A DNA stretch of 64,000 nt from Empedobacter stercoris (GTDB lineage: Bacteria > Bacteroidota > Bacteroidia > Flavobacteriales > Weeksellaceae), in assembly GCF_020281205.1 (NCBI RefSeq), contig NZ_JACXZC010000011.1:22705-86704 (forward strand). Direction: 5' to 3'. The notes beneath the pieces were generated by a model, which did not search any database, was not told the DNA's origin, and saw only the letters and a program-made list of their open reading frames with translations. The translations under genes were made by a program, and so were the position numbers. Shown one piece after another: positions 33,365-42,232 of this stretch. Position 1 is the stretch's first letter. Every line of letters starts with the position of its first letter.

Positions 33365-34762
33365 TTATTTTAAAGAACCAACCATATCTTCTGGTTTTAC
33401 CCATTCGTCAAATTGTTCAGCAGTTACATATCCTAATGCAATTGCAGTTTCTTTTAACGTAGAGTTATTTTTGTGTGCAGTTTGCGCAATCTCTGCAGCT
33501 TTGTAATAACCAATTTTTGTATTAAGCGCAGTTACTAACATTAATGAATTATCTACTAATTCTTTGATACGAGCATAATTTGGTTCGATACCTTGTGCAC
33601 AATGTTCGTCAAAAGAAACACAAGCATCCCCTAATAAACGTGCAGATTGTAAGAAATTTGCAGCCATTAATGGTTTGAAAACATTTAATTCATAGTGACC
33701 TTGAGTTCCACCAATCGTAATTGCAACATCATTACCCATAACTTGAGCAGCAACCATAGTTAAAGCTTCACATTGTGTAGGATTTACTTTACCTGGCATG
33801 ATAGAAGACCCTGGCTCATTTTCTGGAATGATGATTTCACCAATACCTGAACGAGGTCCTGAAGCTAACATACGAACATCATTTGCAATTTTGTTTAATG
33901 AAACAGCTAATTGTTTCAACGCTCCGTGAGTTTCTACAATGGCATCGTGAGCAGCTAACGCTTCAAATTTATTTTCTGCAGTAACAAATGGATGACCTGT
34001 AAACTCAGCAATGTATTTAGCGACTACTACATCGTATCCTTCTGGAGTGTTAAGTCCTGTACCTACAGCAGTTCCTCCTAATGCTAATTCAGATAAATGC
34101 GCTAATGTATTTCTTAATGCTCTTAAACCGTGGTTTAATTGTGCTACATATCCTGAAATTTCTTGTCCTAATGTTAATGGAGTTGCATCCATTAAGTGTG
34201 TACGACCAATTTTTACAACGCTTTTAAATTCTTCTGCTTTCTTAGCTAAAGTATCACGTAATTGTTCAACACCTGGAATTGTTACTTCAACAACAGCTTT
34301 GTAAGCGGCAATATGCATACCTGTTGGGTAAGTATCGTTAGAAGATTGAGATTTGTTCACGTCATCGTTCGCTTTCAAAACAGGTTCTCCTTCTCCAATT
34401 TTACCTCCTGCTAATACTTGAGCACGATTAGCAACAACTTCGTTCACATTCATGTTAGATTGTGTTCCTGAACCTGTTTGCCAAATAACTAATGGAAATT
34501 GATCATCTAATTTACCTGCTAAGATTTCATCACAAACAGCTGCAATAGCATCTCTTTTTTCAACTGGTAATACACCTAACTCAGCATTTGCATAAGCTGC
34601 AGCTTTCTTAAGATAAGCAAAACCTTCAACGATTTCTTTTGGCATTGAAGCAGCTGGACCAATTTTAAAGTTATTTCTTGAACGTTCTGTTTGAGCGCCC
34701 CAATATTTGTCAGCAGGAACTTTTACTTCCCCCATGGTGTCTTTCTCAATTCTGTATTCCAT
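33365..34762 (-). CDS. fumC: Class II fumarate hydratase
   Basis: A 465-residue fumarase, the usual length. The fumarate lyase signature [16 protein letters not shown] and the substrate-binding blocks [23 protein letters not shown] and [10 protein letters not shown] are intact. It catalyses fumarate to malate in the citric acid cycle without an iron-sulfur cluster. TAAATTTG on the minus strand at 34793-34800 is a good -7 element 30 bases upstream of the ATG, and a terminator follows, so it is a single-gene unit. Confidence 0.97.
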   Translation of the reverse strand: MEYRIEKDTMGEVKVPADKYWGAQTERSRNNFKIGPAASMPKEIVEGFAYLKKAAAYANAELGVLPVEKRDAIAAVCDEILAGKLDDQFPLVIWQTGSGTQSNMNVNEVVANRAQVLAGGKIGEGEPVLKANDDVNKSQSSNDTYPTGMHIAAYKAVVEVTIPGVEQLRDTLAKKAEEFKSVVKIGRTHLMDATPLTLGQEISGYVAQLNHGLRALRNTLAHLSELALGGTAVGTGLNTPEGYDVVVAKYIAEFTGHPFVTAENKFEALAAHDAIVETHGALKQLAVSLNKIANDVRMLASGPRSGIGEIIIPENEPGSSIMPGKVNPTQCEALTMVAAQVMGNDVAITIGGTQGHYELNVFKPLMAANFLQSARLLGDACVSFDEHCAQGIEPNYARIKELVDNSLMLVTALNTKIGYYKAAEIAQTAHKNNSTLKETAIALGYVTAEQFDEWVKPEDMVGSLK

Positions 34763-34792
34763 TTTGTATTTTTATTATATTTACTTATCTCA

Positions 34793-34800
34793 CAAATTTA
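34793..34800 (-). promoter_or_regulatory. -7 element TAAATTTG of fumC
   Basis: A full match to TAnnTTTG on the minus strand, 30 bases from the fumC ATG. Confidence 0.5.
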
Positions 34801-34859
34801 AGAAATCGTTTGATGAAAGAAAAGTGATTAATGTTAGTATTTCTATAAATTTTATTTAC

Positions 34860-34867
34860 TAAGTTTG
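34860..34867 (+). promoter_or_regulatory. -7 element TAAGTTTG
   Basis: A full match to TAnnTTTG on the plus strand, 20 bases before the ATG at 34888. An upstream TTTC at about the right distance may serve as the -33 box. Confidence 0.5.
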
Positions 34868-34887
34868 TATCACATAAAAATAAAATC

Positions 34888-35094
34888 ATGATTCAATTTT
34901 TAGGTTTCTTATTATTCTTAGTAATCGCTTTATGCGGATTTTGGGGTATCATCTTCTTTTCAACGATAGCTATCTCTTGGATTCCATTTTGGGTTGCGAA
35001 TTTAAGAAAAGAAAAAGCAGGAATAGTAACAGCGGAAGATCCTCGTCCGATTTTACCAAATCAAGAAGGAATCACAGTATTATTCAAAAAATAA
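34888..35094 (+). CDS. Small membrane protein of unknown function
   Basis: A 68-residue protein with one long or two short hydrophobic segments at residues 3-37 (FLGFLLFLVIALCGFWGIIFF) and a soluble tail AEDPRPILPNQEGITVLFKK. I do not recognise a family. It is supported as a real gene by a perfect -7 element 20 bases upstream and a strong terminator just after it. Confidence 0.7.
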   Translation: MIQFLGFLLFLVIALCGFWGIIFFSTIAISWIPFWVANLRKEKAGIVTAEDPRPILPNQEGITVLFKK

Positions 35095-35112
35095 TCGGCT
35101 GTAAAAAAAATT

Positions 35113-35142
35113 AAAAAGAGACTTGACGAAGTCTCTTTTTTT
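35113..35142. terminator. Bidirectional terminator
   Basis: The arms AAAAAGAGACTT (35113-35124) and AAGTCTCTTTTT (35129-35140) are perfect complements around GACG, between convergent genes ending at 35094 and 35146. Confidence 0.9.
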
Positions 35143-35145
35143 ATT

Positions 35146-35598
35146 CTATTCAACTTTCAAATCATCATCTACATTACCTTCTAAATAACTCTTCAAACTA
35201 ATTCGGATAATCTCTGCCCATCCAGCTTCAAAACTTTCACGAGAAAAATTCTTGTCTTCTGGCGGAAATGACTCAATTCCTTCGTGAATTAACGTCAGTT
35301 TAGTTTGAGGAACAAATTCATTTTCTATCACTTCTAATAAAAAGGTAACAACAGAATCTCCTTCATAAACAGGATACTTCCATGTATATACTAATTTAGA
35401 TTGTGGGGCAAAATCTACTATTTTACAATGATGTAAATACGAACCTCCGTAAAATTCGAATTCAAATCCTTCTTCTAGAACAAATTCATCAATATCAAAA
35501 TACCATTTATCAAAAGCAGCTTTTGTCGTTAAAGCATCCCATACTTTATCTATTGACGTGTCAAAAATCTCAACGACTACAACGGGTTTAGCACTCAT
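35146..35598 (-). CDS. SRPBCC/AHSA1 domain protein
   Basis: A 150-residue Aha1-C-terminal-like (START superfamily) protein. Typical features are the first strand PVVVVEIFDTSIDKVWDALT, the KAAFDKWYFDID turn, LVYTWKYP near the middle and the C-terminal helix FSRESFEAGWAEIIRISLKSYL. It would bind a hydrophobic ligand or client protein; no specific role is known for the family. It is unrelated in position to the SRPBCC genes at 11158-11802. Confidence 0.8.
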   Translation of the reverse strand: MSAKPVVVVEIFDTSIDKVWDALTTKAAFDKWYFDIDEFVLEEGFEFEFYGGSYLHHCKIVDFAPQSKLVYTWKYPVYEGDSVVTFLLEVIENEFVPQTKLTLIHEGIESFPPEDKNFSRESFEAGWAEIIRISLKSYLEGNVDDDLKVE

Positions 35599-35674
35599 AA
35601 TCTATTTTTTTATGTTTTTGTTTAATTTACTAATTATTTAATTATTATTTAAATTTCGGCCAAAATTTAATTGT

Positions 35675-35682
35675 TACATTTG
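35675..35682 (+). promoter_or_regulatory. -7 element TACATTTG of the PafA-type phosphatase gene
   Basis: A full match to TAnnTTTG, 19 bases before the ATG at 35702. Confidence 0.5.
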
Positions 35683-35701
35683 TCTTTGTAAAATTTTAAA
35701 A

Positions 35702-37348
35702 ATGAAATTTAATAAAACTTTTTTAAGTGTTTTAGGACTTTTTGCAGGGCTTTCTTTATATGCACAACAAGAAGTAAACCGTCCTAAATTAGTGGTTGGA
35801 GTTGTCGTAGATCAGATGCGTTGGGATTATTTGTACCGTTATCAAGATCGTTATTCTCAGGGTGGTTTCAATCGTTTATTAAACGAAGGTTATAGCAACG
35901 AAAACACTTATATTCCATATATTCCTACTTATACGGCGATTGGTCATAGTACGATTTATACAGGTTCTGTCCCAGCTATTCATGGAATTGCGGGAAATGA
36001 TTTTATCATTCAAGCAACTGGACAAGAGATGTATTGTACACAAGATGATACTGTTAATGGAGTTGGCACTTCTTCTAAAGCAGGGAAAATGTCTCCTAAA
36101 AACTTGTTGACTTCTACGGTTCCTGATCAATTGAAATTAGCAACTAATTTTCGCTCAAAAGTATTTGGTGTTTCATTAAAAGATCGTGGAGGAATTTTAC
36201 CAGCAGGCCATTTTGCTGATGCTGCTTTTTGGTTTGACGGAGAATCTGGAAACTGGGTTTCGAGTACATTCTATATGAACGAATTGCCAAAATGGTTACA
36301 AAAATTCAATGATAAAAAAGTAACTGAAAAATATTTAGATAAATGGAATACACTTTATCCAATTGATACATATGTACAAAGTGAAAAAGATGGAAATCCG
36401 TATCGACAGAAGTATAAAGGATTAGATAAAATGCAATTTCCTTATGATTTGAAAAAATTAAAAAAAGAAAATGGTTTGGGATTAATTCGTTCTACGCCTT
36501 TTGGAAATTCGTTGACAAAAGATATCGCTATCGAAATTATTGATAACGAAAAATTAGGTCAAAACGATAAAGGAATTACCGATTTCTTAGCGGTTAGCTT
36601 CTCTTCTACAGATTATGTTGGTCACCAATTTTCACCAAATACTATCGAAATGGAAGATACTTATTTACGTTTAGATAAAGATTTGGAACAATTATTCAAT
36701 CATTTGGATCAAAAAGTTGGAAAAGGCGAATATTTAGTTTTCTTAACGGCTGATCATGGTGGAGCACATAATCCAAAATATTTCCAAGATAAAAAAGGAA
36801 ACGCTGGATATTTTCAAACTTCAGAAGTAAAAAAAGCTTTAAACGCTAAATTACAAGCTGAATTTAAAACTGCTGATATTGTACGCTCTTTATCAAATTA
36901 CCAAGTCCATTTGAATAATCAGCTTATTGAAACTAATGATTTAGATGAAGAAGATATCAAAGATGAAATTGTGAAATTCATGCAAAAAGTTGATGGTGTT
37001 TCTTTTGTTGCAGATATGGACAAAATCGGAAATGCATCAATTCCTTCTGAAATTAAAGAACGTATGATCAACGGTTTCAATCGTAAACGAAGTGGTGCAA
37101 TTACCTATATTTTAGATCCACAATGGTACGGAGGAAAACTAAACGCTGGCGGAACTACTCACGGAACTTGGGGATCTTACGATGCTCATATTCCATTTGT
37201 TTTAATGGGATGGGGAATTAAACAAGGTAAAAATAATAACCGAGTTTATATGACTGACATCGCTCCTACTTTGTCTGCTTTATTACACATTGAAGAGCCA
37301 AATGGGAACATTGGTAAACCAGTGGTTGAGGTGATTAATCAAAAATAA
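35702..37348 (+). CDS. pafA: PafA-type alkaline phosphatase
   Basis: A 548-residue exported phosphatase with a signal peptide (residues 1-20, ending LYAQQ). It belongs to the alkaline phosphatase superfamily: VVVDQMRWDYLYRY holds the first metal-binding Asp, PTYTAIGHSTIYTG the nucleophile (probably T78), K160-D-R162 the PafA-type phosphate-binding pair, and TADHGGAHNP the zinc ligands. PafA of Elizabethkingia and Flavobacterium is a highly active, phosphate-insensitive phosphomonoesterase that frees phosphate from organic esters in the periplasm. It is a single-gene unit with a -7 element and terminator, and no Pho box that I can identify. Confidence 0.92.
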   Translation: MKFNKTFLSVLGLFAGLSLYAQQEVNRPKLVVGVVVDQMRWDYLYRYQDRYSQGGFNRLLNEGYSNENTYIPYIPTYTAIGHSTIYTGSVPAIHGIAGNDFIIQATGQEMYCTQDDTVNGVGTSSKAGKMSPKNLLTSTVPDQLKLATNFRSKVFGVSLKDRGGILPAGHFADAAFWFDGESGNWVSSTFYMNELPKWLQKFNDKKVTEKYLDKWNTLYPIDTYVQSEKDGNPYRQKYKGLDKMQFPYDLKKLKKENGLGLIRSTPFGNSLTKDIAIEIIDNEKLGQNDKGITDFLAVSFSSTDYVGHQFSPNTIEMEDTYLRLDKDLEQLFNHLDQKVGKGEYLVFLTADHGGAHNPKYFQDKKGNAGYFQTSEVKKALNAKLQAEFKTADIVRSLSNYQVHLNNQLIETNDLDEEDIKDEIVKFMQKVDGVSFVADMDKIGNASIPSEIKERMINGFNRKRSGAITYILDPQWYGGKLNAGGTTHGTWGSYDAHIPFVLMGWGIKQGKNNNRVYMTDIAPTLSALLHIEEPNGNIGKPVVEVINQK

Positions 37349-37370
37349 TCTTTCACATAGCATTTAATTC

Positions 37371-37400
37371 AAACGCAATCATTCATGGTTGCGTTTTTTT
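37371..37400 (+). terminator. Terminator after pafA
   Basis: AAACGCAATC (37371-37380) pairs with GGTTGCGTTT (37387-37396), allowing one G-U pair, around ATTCAT, and is followed by T residues. Confidence 0.85.
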
Positions 37401-37485
37401 ATGTAATTATGATATTAAATCAATCATGTATAACTGATATAAGAATTATAATTCTTAAATTTAGATACACAAATATCACCTCATA

Positions 37486-38547
37486 ATGAAAAAGAATTTT
37501 TACAACAAACTTACTTTAACATTATTCTCTACCAACTTACTATTTTTATTAGCTCCAAAACTTGATGCTTGTACAAGAGTTGTTTACAAAGGTCCAGAAA
37601 ATACAGTAATTACTGCTCGTTCTATGGATTGGAAAGATGAGATTGATGCCAACATTTGGATTTTTCCAAGAGGACTAGATCGCACCGGAAATGTTGGGAA
37701 TGCATCAGAAAAATGGACTTCAAAATATGGTAGTGTAATTACAAGTGCTTGGGATATAGCGACAACTGATGGTATAAATGAAAAAGGATTAGTTGCAAAT
37801 GTATTATGGTTAGTTGAAAGTCAATACCCTAAATTTGATCCAAAAGGATCTAAACCTGGAGTCACAATTGCTGCATGGGCACAATATGTATTGGATAACT
37901 ATGCAACTGTGAATGAAGCAGTGGAAGATTTGAGAAAAGAAAAGTTTGTAGTAGTTTCTGATTACATTCCAGGAACGCAGAAATTTACAACTTTACATCT
38001 TTCAATTTCTGATGCTAAAGGTGATAACGCTATTTTTGAATATGTAAATGGTAAATTAAAAATACATCACGATTCATCTTACACGGTCATGACTAATTCG
38101 CCTATTTTTGAAGAACAATTAGCCATTAATCAATATTGGAAAGGAATTCCTGGAACGATAATGCTTCCTGGAACTAATAGAGCTCCTGATCGTTACGTAC
38201 GTGCATCTTATTATATCAATGCTATTCCACAAACTGCAGATACACGTATTTCAATTGCGAGTGTTTTTAGTGTCATCAGAAATGTTTCAGTTCCTTTAGG
38301 AATTTCGTCAGAATCCGAACCGAATATTTCCTCTACTCGTTGGAGATCAGTTGCGGATCATAAAAACTTAGTTTATTATTTCGAAACGACAAAAACACCA
38401 AATACTTTTTGGGTTGATTTGAAGAAGATTGATTTTAATAAAAATGCTTCAACAAAACGATTAAGCGTTAGTAAAAATGAAACGTATGCTGGCGAAACTT
38501 CACAACTTTTTAGTGATACAAAACCATTTACATTTGTTGGAATATAA
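37486..38547 (+). CDS. Choloylglycine hydrolase / penicillin V acylase family Ntn hydrolase
   Basis: A 353-residue exported linear-amide hydrolase. The sequence LDAC29TRVVYKG gives the family's nucleophile cysteine, which becomes the N-terminal residue once the 28-residue signal peptide is removed. The conserved ARSMDW (Arg and Asp of the site), WDIATTDGINEKGLVAN and the later NSPIFEEQ block follow. Relatives hydrolyse bile salts, penicillin V or N-acyl homoserine lactones; in a Flavobacteriales background a penicillin V acylase or AHL acylase-like role is plausible, but the substrate is unknown. It is flanked on both sides by near-identical terminators and is a single-gene unit. Confidence 0.88.
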   Translation: MKKNFYNKLTLTLFSTNLLFLLAPKLDACTRVVYKGPENTVITARSMDWKDEIDANIWIFPRGLDRTGNVGNASEKWTSKYGSVITSAWDIATTDGINEKGLVANVLWLVESQYPKFDPKGSKPGVTIAAWAQYVLDNYATVNEAVEDLRKEKFVVVSDYIPGTQKFTTLHLSISDAKGDNAIFEYVNGKLKIHHDSSYTVMTNSPIFEEQLAINQYWKGIPGTIMLPGTNRAPDRYVRASYYINAIPQTADTRISIASVFSVIRNVSVPLGISSESEPNISSTRWRSVADHKNLVYYFETTKTPNTFWVDLKKIDFNKNASTKRLSVSKNETYAGETSQLFSDTKPFTFVGI

Positions 38548-38567
38548 TAAATAAAGGCATAATTCAA

Positions 38568-38596
38568 AAACGTAATCAAAATGGTTGCGTTTTTTT
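38568..38596 (+). terminator. Terminator after the Ntn hydrolase gene
   Basis: AAACGTAATC (38568-38577) pairs with GGTTGCGTTT (38583-38592), using two G-U pairs, then T residues. The right arm and T-run are identical to those of the terminator at 37371-37400. Confidence 0.8.
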
Positions 38597-38621
38597 ATAT
38601 TTATAACATACTATTTAGTCT

Positions 38622-39455
38622 ATGAAATTTGATACTCCAATAATAACTGTAATCGAATTAAAAGAAAACATACATCTTGATAATTTGATTATTTTAGATT
38701 GTACAATTGATAAAGTTGGTCAAACCCTGCAAAACGAAAAATTAGAGTTAATTACAAATTCTGTGTTCTTTGATTTGGAAGGAAAATTTTCTGATCATTC
38801 TATTCAACTTCCTCATATTTTGGTTGATGAAAATACTTTTACAACAGAATCTCAACAACTTGGTATTAATGATAATTCTATCATCATTTGTTATGATCGA
38901 TGGGGTGTTTATTCAAGTCCACGCGTTTGGTGGATGTTTAAAACAATGGGACACAATGAAGTATATGTATTAGATGGAGGTTTACCAGATTGGAAGAAAA
39001 ATAATTTTGAACTTGTTACAGAATATTTACAACCAACTAAAATAGGTAACTTTGTTGCTCATTTTCAACAAGATTGGTTTGTAGATGTACACGTTATGTT
39101 AAATGCAATAAACAATAATTCGAAAACTATAATAGATGCCCGATCAGAAGGCCGTTTCGAAGGTGTTTCTCCCGAACCAAGACAAGGTTTGAGAAGTGGA
39201 CATATTCCAAATTCAAAGAATTTATATTTCGAAAATGTTTTAAATGGAGAAAAATATAAATCTGCAACAGAATTATATTCAATTTTCGAAAAACTAACCG
39301 ATTCTTCTAAAGAAAATATTTTCACATGTGGTTCCGGAATTACAGCTTCGATTCTTGCTTTAGCTTCTACAATTGCAGGTTACGAAAATATAAAAGTCTA
39401 TGATGGTTCTTGGTCTGAATGGGGCGCTGATGAAAATTTACCGATTGAGAGATAA
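38622..39455 (+). CDS. Sulfurtransferase (3-mercaptopyruvate/thiosulfate type, two rhodanese domains)
   Basis: A 277-residue tandem rhodanese. The inactive N-terminal domain covers about 1-130 (DRWGVYSSPRVWWMFKTMGHNEVYVLDGG) and the catalytic domain about 145-277, with loop C236-G-S-G-I-T-A. CGSGxTA loops are typical of 3-mercaptopyruvate sulfurtransferases, whereas thiosulfate sulfurtransferases have CRxGxT/R. It would move sulfane sulfur from 3-mercaptopyruvate to an acceptor in the cytoplasm. It ends 4 bases before the next gene. Confidence 0.9.
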   Translation: MKFDTPIITVIELKENIHLDNLIILDCTIDKVGQTLQNEKLELITNSVFFDLEGKFSDHSIQLPHILVDENTFTTESQQLGINDNSIIICYDRWGVYSSPRVWWMFKTMGHNEVYVLDGGLPDWKKNNFELVTEYLQPTKIGNFVAHFQQDWFVDVHVMLNAINNNSKTIIDARSEGRFEGVSPEPRQGLRSGHIPNSKNLYFENVLNGEKYKSATELYSIFEKLTDSSKENIFTCGSGITASILALASTIAGYENIKVYDGSWSEWGADENLPIER

Positions 39456-39459
39456 CCTT

Positions 39460-40284
39460 ATGTTAATTTATAAAAATTACGATGATTCAGATTTTAAAAT
39501 AAACAATATTTTAAAAAATTCGTTCTATATACTAAATTCATCAATATTTCTAATCATATTATATATACTAATAAAAGAAATCATATTTGAATTTGCTATT
39601 TTCTTCATAATTCACTGGTTTATATCAGGTTATTATATTTATAAAAAAACTTTATCTGTTGAATATTTCGAATTGCATGAAGATTATGTTTTAACAAAAG
39701 GATTTTTTGACAGAAATTGGAAGAAAACTGCTTTATCAGAAATTACGTATGATTATAATTACAAAAAAGATGCAGAATACTTAACGATACATTTGGGTGA
39801 TAAATTATTTGAATTTGGAGCATCATCAAATCTGACTATTTCAGAATACTTTGAATCAAAATGTAAAAAAAATATTTTTTATAAACGATCATGGAAATAT
39901 TATTTCTATCATATACTTTGTTTTTCTCCTTTTTTATTGACAATTATTTCTGGTGCAGTTTTAAAGAATGATCAAGATCAATTAATGAATGCTTCTGTTA
40001 ATGAAAAAGGTTTGATTGAATTAAAAGATCAAATTAAAGAAATTCGTTTTAAAGGAAGAAGTGCAACTGCTACTATTGATTTAAATAAATACAAAGAATT
40101 TGATTTTTCATTTGAAGATGATTCAATTCGTTTAAAGAAATTAAAAGATGGCGATTCTATAGAATTCTATATTTCTCCGTACGAATACGAAAGAAAAATT
40201 TTAAAATCTAAACCATTAAAATGGTACGATCGAAATTTTGGTTATAGTTCTTTAACTGTCTATAGAATTAATAAAATTGATTAA
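39460..40284 (+). CDS. Uncharacterised membrane protein
   Basis: A 274-residue protein with two close hydrophobic segments at about residues 24-63 and a third at about 150-170 (YYFYHILCFSPFLLTIISGAVL), a beta-rich domain between them (VEYFELHEDYVLTKGFFDRNWKKTALSEITYDY), and a soluble C-terminal domain. The middle part resembles a PH-like domain in outline. No family is recognised. The ATG at 39460 is used because the longer frame from 39400 lies inside the sulfurtransferase gene; the 4-base gap implies translational coupling. Confidence 0.65.
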   Translation: MLIYKNYDDSDFKINNILKNSFYILNSSIFLIILYILIKEIIFEFAIFFIIHWFISGYYIYKKTLSVEYFELHEDYVLTKGFFDRNWKKTALSEITYDYNYKKDAEYLTIHLGDKLFEFGASSNLTISEYFESKCKKNIFYKRSWKYYFYHILCFSPFLLTIISGAVLKNDQDQLMNASVNEKGLIELKDQIKEIRFKGRSATATIDLNKYKEFDFSFEDDSIRLKKLKDGDSIEFYISPYEYERKILKSKPLKWYDRNFGYSSLTVYRINKID

Positions 40285-40285
40285 T

Positions 40286-41386
40286 CTATCTCCACTTATC
40301 CATTTCGAAACGAACAGAAAAAATATTAGAGTATAAACCTATTCCGCTATCACCAAAATTAGTTAAAGCATAATCAATTGAAATTCCTTTGTATTTGAAC
40401 CCTACTCCAACATTTGGTTGAATTTGAGTTTTTTGTTTTCCATCAAATTGTTCAATTTTTTGTAAATTATTTAATCCTCCTCGAACAAAAACCATATCAT
40501 CATACCCCAACTCTACCCCAACTTGTGGAGAAATTGAAAATCCTTTACCAGATATTGCAGCATTAGTCTGTTGAAATTCAATATTCAAATCTGCCTCTCC
40601 TAACATCGACCAACGATCATTAAAATCGAAACGTTTTCCAACACCAAACTGTAGTTTAGGCATTGTTAACTCAATATTTTCACCTGGCAAATCATTCAAA
40701 ATTGTCGGTTCGCCTTCGTTATTGGGCTCATCAACCGAAATTTCTTTTACCTTCTCTTTGTTGATACTCCATGCATTAAAAGTTGTGGTAATATCACGCG
40801 CCATTACACCAAAATACATTTTATTATCAGTGCGATATTGTAAACCAAGATCAATCCCGAATCCAAAACCTTGTGCAAACTTACCAATATGACGGTACAC
40901 AACTTTTGCATTTGCACCAAACTGAATATCCTTATTGTTAAAAATATTCCCAGCGTATGACATTGTCAACGCATAATCTGCGGTAGAAAATTTAGAAATC
41001 TTATCGTAATTAATATTCCCTTGATTATCGATTAGTTCTGTTGTATTTAGAATATCATCCACACCAAAACGCATCAACGAAAAAGCTATGGTAGAATTAC
41101 TTTCTCTCAACGGAATAGCAACTGCTGCGTAGTCAAATTTTGCAATAGATTGAAAATATTCAGCGTGCATTGCAGAAGCTTCCCAATCGTACGTAATTTC
41201 TGTTAAACCAGCCGGATTCCAATAACTTGCATTGGCATTTCCAATATTTGCCACAACCGCATTTCCCATTGCAAAAGAGCGAGCGTCTGCACCAATGTTT
41301 AAAAACTCGTTCGAGTATTTGCGTGCAGTTTGAGAAAAAGCAAATTGACTTGCAAGAACAGATAATAAAAGGAATATTTTTTTCAA
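40286..41386 (-). CDS. PorV/PorQ-like outer-membrane protein (type IX secretion related)
   Basis: A 366-residue outer-membrane barrel of the PorV/PorQ (UPF0164) family, with a signal peptide (KKIFLLLSVLASQFAFSQ) and the diagnostic N-terminal block FLNIGADARSFAMGNAVVAN...NANASYWNPAGLT. PorV shuttles type IX secretion cargo to the attachment complex; flavobacteria also carry a second member called PorV2, which this resembles. The start is the TTG at 41386; the TTG at 41416 lies inside a perfect -7 element (TAATTTTG, 41414-41421, minus strand). It converges with the gene ending at 40284 without a visible terminator. Confidence 0.82.
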   Translation of the reverse strand: MKKIFLLLSVLASQFAFSQTARKYSNEFLNIGADARSFAMGNAVVANIGNANASYWNPAGLTEITYDWEASAMHAEYFQSIAKFDYAAVAIPLRESNSTIAFSLMRFGVDDILNTTELIDNQGNINYDKISKFSTADYALTMSYAGNIFNNKDIQFGANAKVVYRHIGKFAQGFGFGIDLGLQYRTDNKMYFGVMARDITTTFNAWSINKEKVKEISVDEPNNEGEPTILNDLPGENIELTMPKLQFGVGKRFDFNDRWSMLGEADLNIEFQQTNAAISGKGFSISPQVGVELGYDDMVFVRGGLNNLQKIEQFDGKQKTQIQPNVGVGFKYKGISIDYALTNFGDSGIGLYSNIFSVRFEMDKWR

Positions 41387-41413
41387 AATTGATAAATTAC
41401 GTATATAAAAACT

Positions 41414-41421
41414 CAAAATTA
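41414..41421 (-). promoter_or_regulatory. -7 element TAATTTTG of the PorV-like gene
   Basis: A full match to TAnnTTTG on the minus strand. It covers an upstream in-frame TTG and so sets the start at the next TTG (41386). Confidence 0.45.
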
Positions 41422-41466
41422 GTGGTTTTATTGTGTTTAAAAAGGATTCAGATTAATATTTGTTTG

Positions 41467-41474
41467 TATTTTTG
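41467..41474 (+). promoter_or_regulatory. -7 element TATTTTTG of pssA
   Basis: A full match to TAnnTTTG, 17 bases before the pssA ATG at 41492. It is divergent from the PorV-like gene promoter about 50 bases away. Confidence 0.45.
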
Positions 41475-41491
41475 TCCTGAAAAATTCATTT

Positions 41492-42232
41492 ATGAAATTA
41501 TTTACAATTCCAAACTTTCTAACACTACTTAACCTTTCGTGTGGTGTATTATCAGCCATTTTTATGATATCGAGTAATGCTCAAATTACAACTACAACAG
41601 TTATAATTGTCATGGTTTTGATGATAATTTCTTTAGTTGCCGATTTCTTAGACGGAATGGTTGCTCGCTTAATGAATATTGGTAGTCCTATCGGAAAAGA
41701 GTTAGATTCTTTAGCAGATTGTATTTCGTTTGGAGTAGTTCCTGGATTGATGTTATTTTCGATTTTTAATCATTTGTCAACTGATTTTATTTATGAAAAT
41801 GAAAACTTAAAAATTTCAGCTCTTTCATTATTTGCATTTTTAGTTCCGGCTTTTTCTGCTTTACGATTAGCGAAATTTAATTTAGATGAAGATCAAAGTA
41901 CTTATTTCAAAGGATTAGCAACTCCATCTAATACCTTATTTATTTTTTCATTATTTTCAATTTATTACAACAAAGGACAAATTATCAATCCAGAAATTGA
42001 TACGTATTTATTAATCGCTGTGTCTATTGTTTTTAGTATCTTATTAATTATCGATTTACCATTATTTGCCTTAAAATTTAAAGGATTGAGTTGGGCAGAA
42101 AATTATTATAAATACATTTTCTTAATCATTACAATTGGTTTAGTAGCTTGGTTGCAAGTGGCTGCTATTCCATTAATTATCCTATTATATATCATCATCT
42201 CAATCATTTTTAGAAAAGAAATTACAAAATGA
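41492..42232 (+). CDS. pssA: CDP-diacylglycerol-serine O-phosphatidyltransferase
   Basis: A 246-residue integral membrane enzyme with the CDP-alcohol phosphotransferase motif D54-G-x2-A58-R59-x8-G68-x3-D72-x3-D76 and about seven hydrophobic segments. The start KLFTIPNFLTLLNLSCG is typical of PssA. It makes phosphatidylserine, the precursor of phosphatidylethanolamine, from CDP-diacylglycerol and serine. It overlaps the next gene by 4 bases (ATGA), which indicates coupled translation with the exonuclease gene. Confidence 0.93.
   Translation: MKLFTIPNFLTLLNLSCGVLSAIFMISSNAQITTTTVIIVMVLMIISLVADFLDGMVARLMNIGSPIGKELDSLADCISFGVVPGLMLFSIFNHLSTDFIYENENLKISALSLFAFLVPAFSALRLAKFNLDEDQSTYFKGLATPSNTLFIFSLFSIYYNKGQIINPEIDTYLLIAVSIVFSILLIIDLPLFALKFKGLSWAENYYKYIFLIITIGLVAWLQVAAIPLIILLYIIISIIFRKEITK

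Noticed and set aside
34011..34304. Plus-strand open frame of 97 codons inside fumC
   Set aside because: It is antisense to the conserved centre of fumarase with no domain or promoter.
41227..41532. Plus-strand frame of 101 codons across the PorV-like/pssA divergent region
   Set aside because: It runs antisense to the PorV-like signal peptide, through both promoters and into pssA in another frame.
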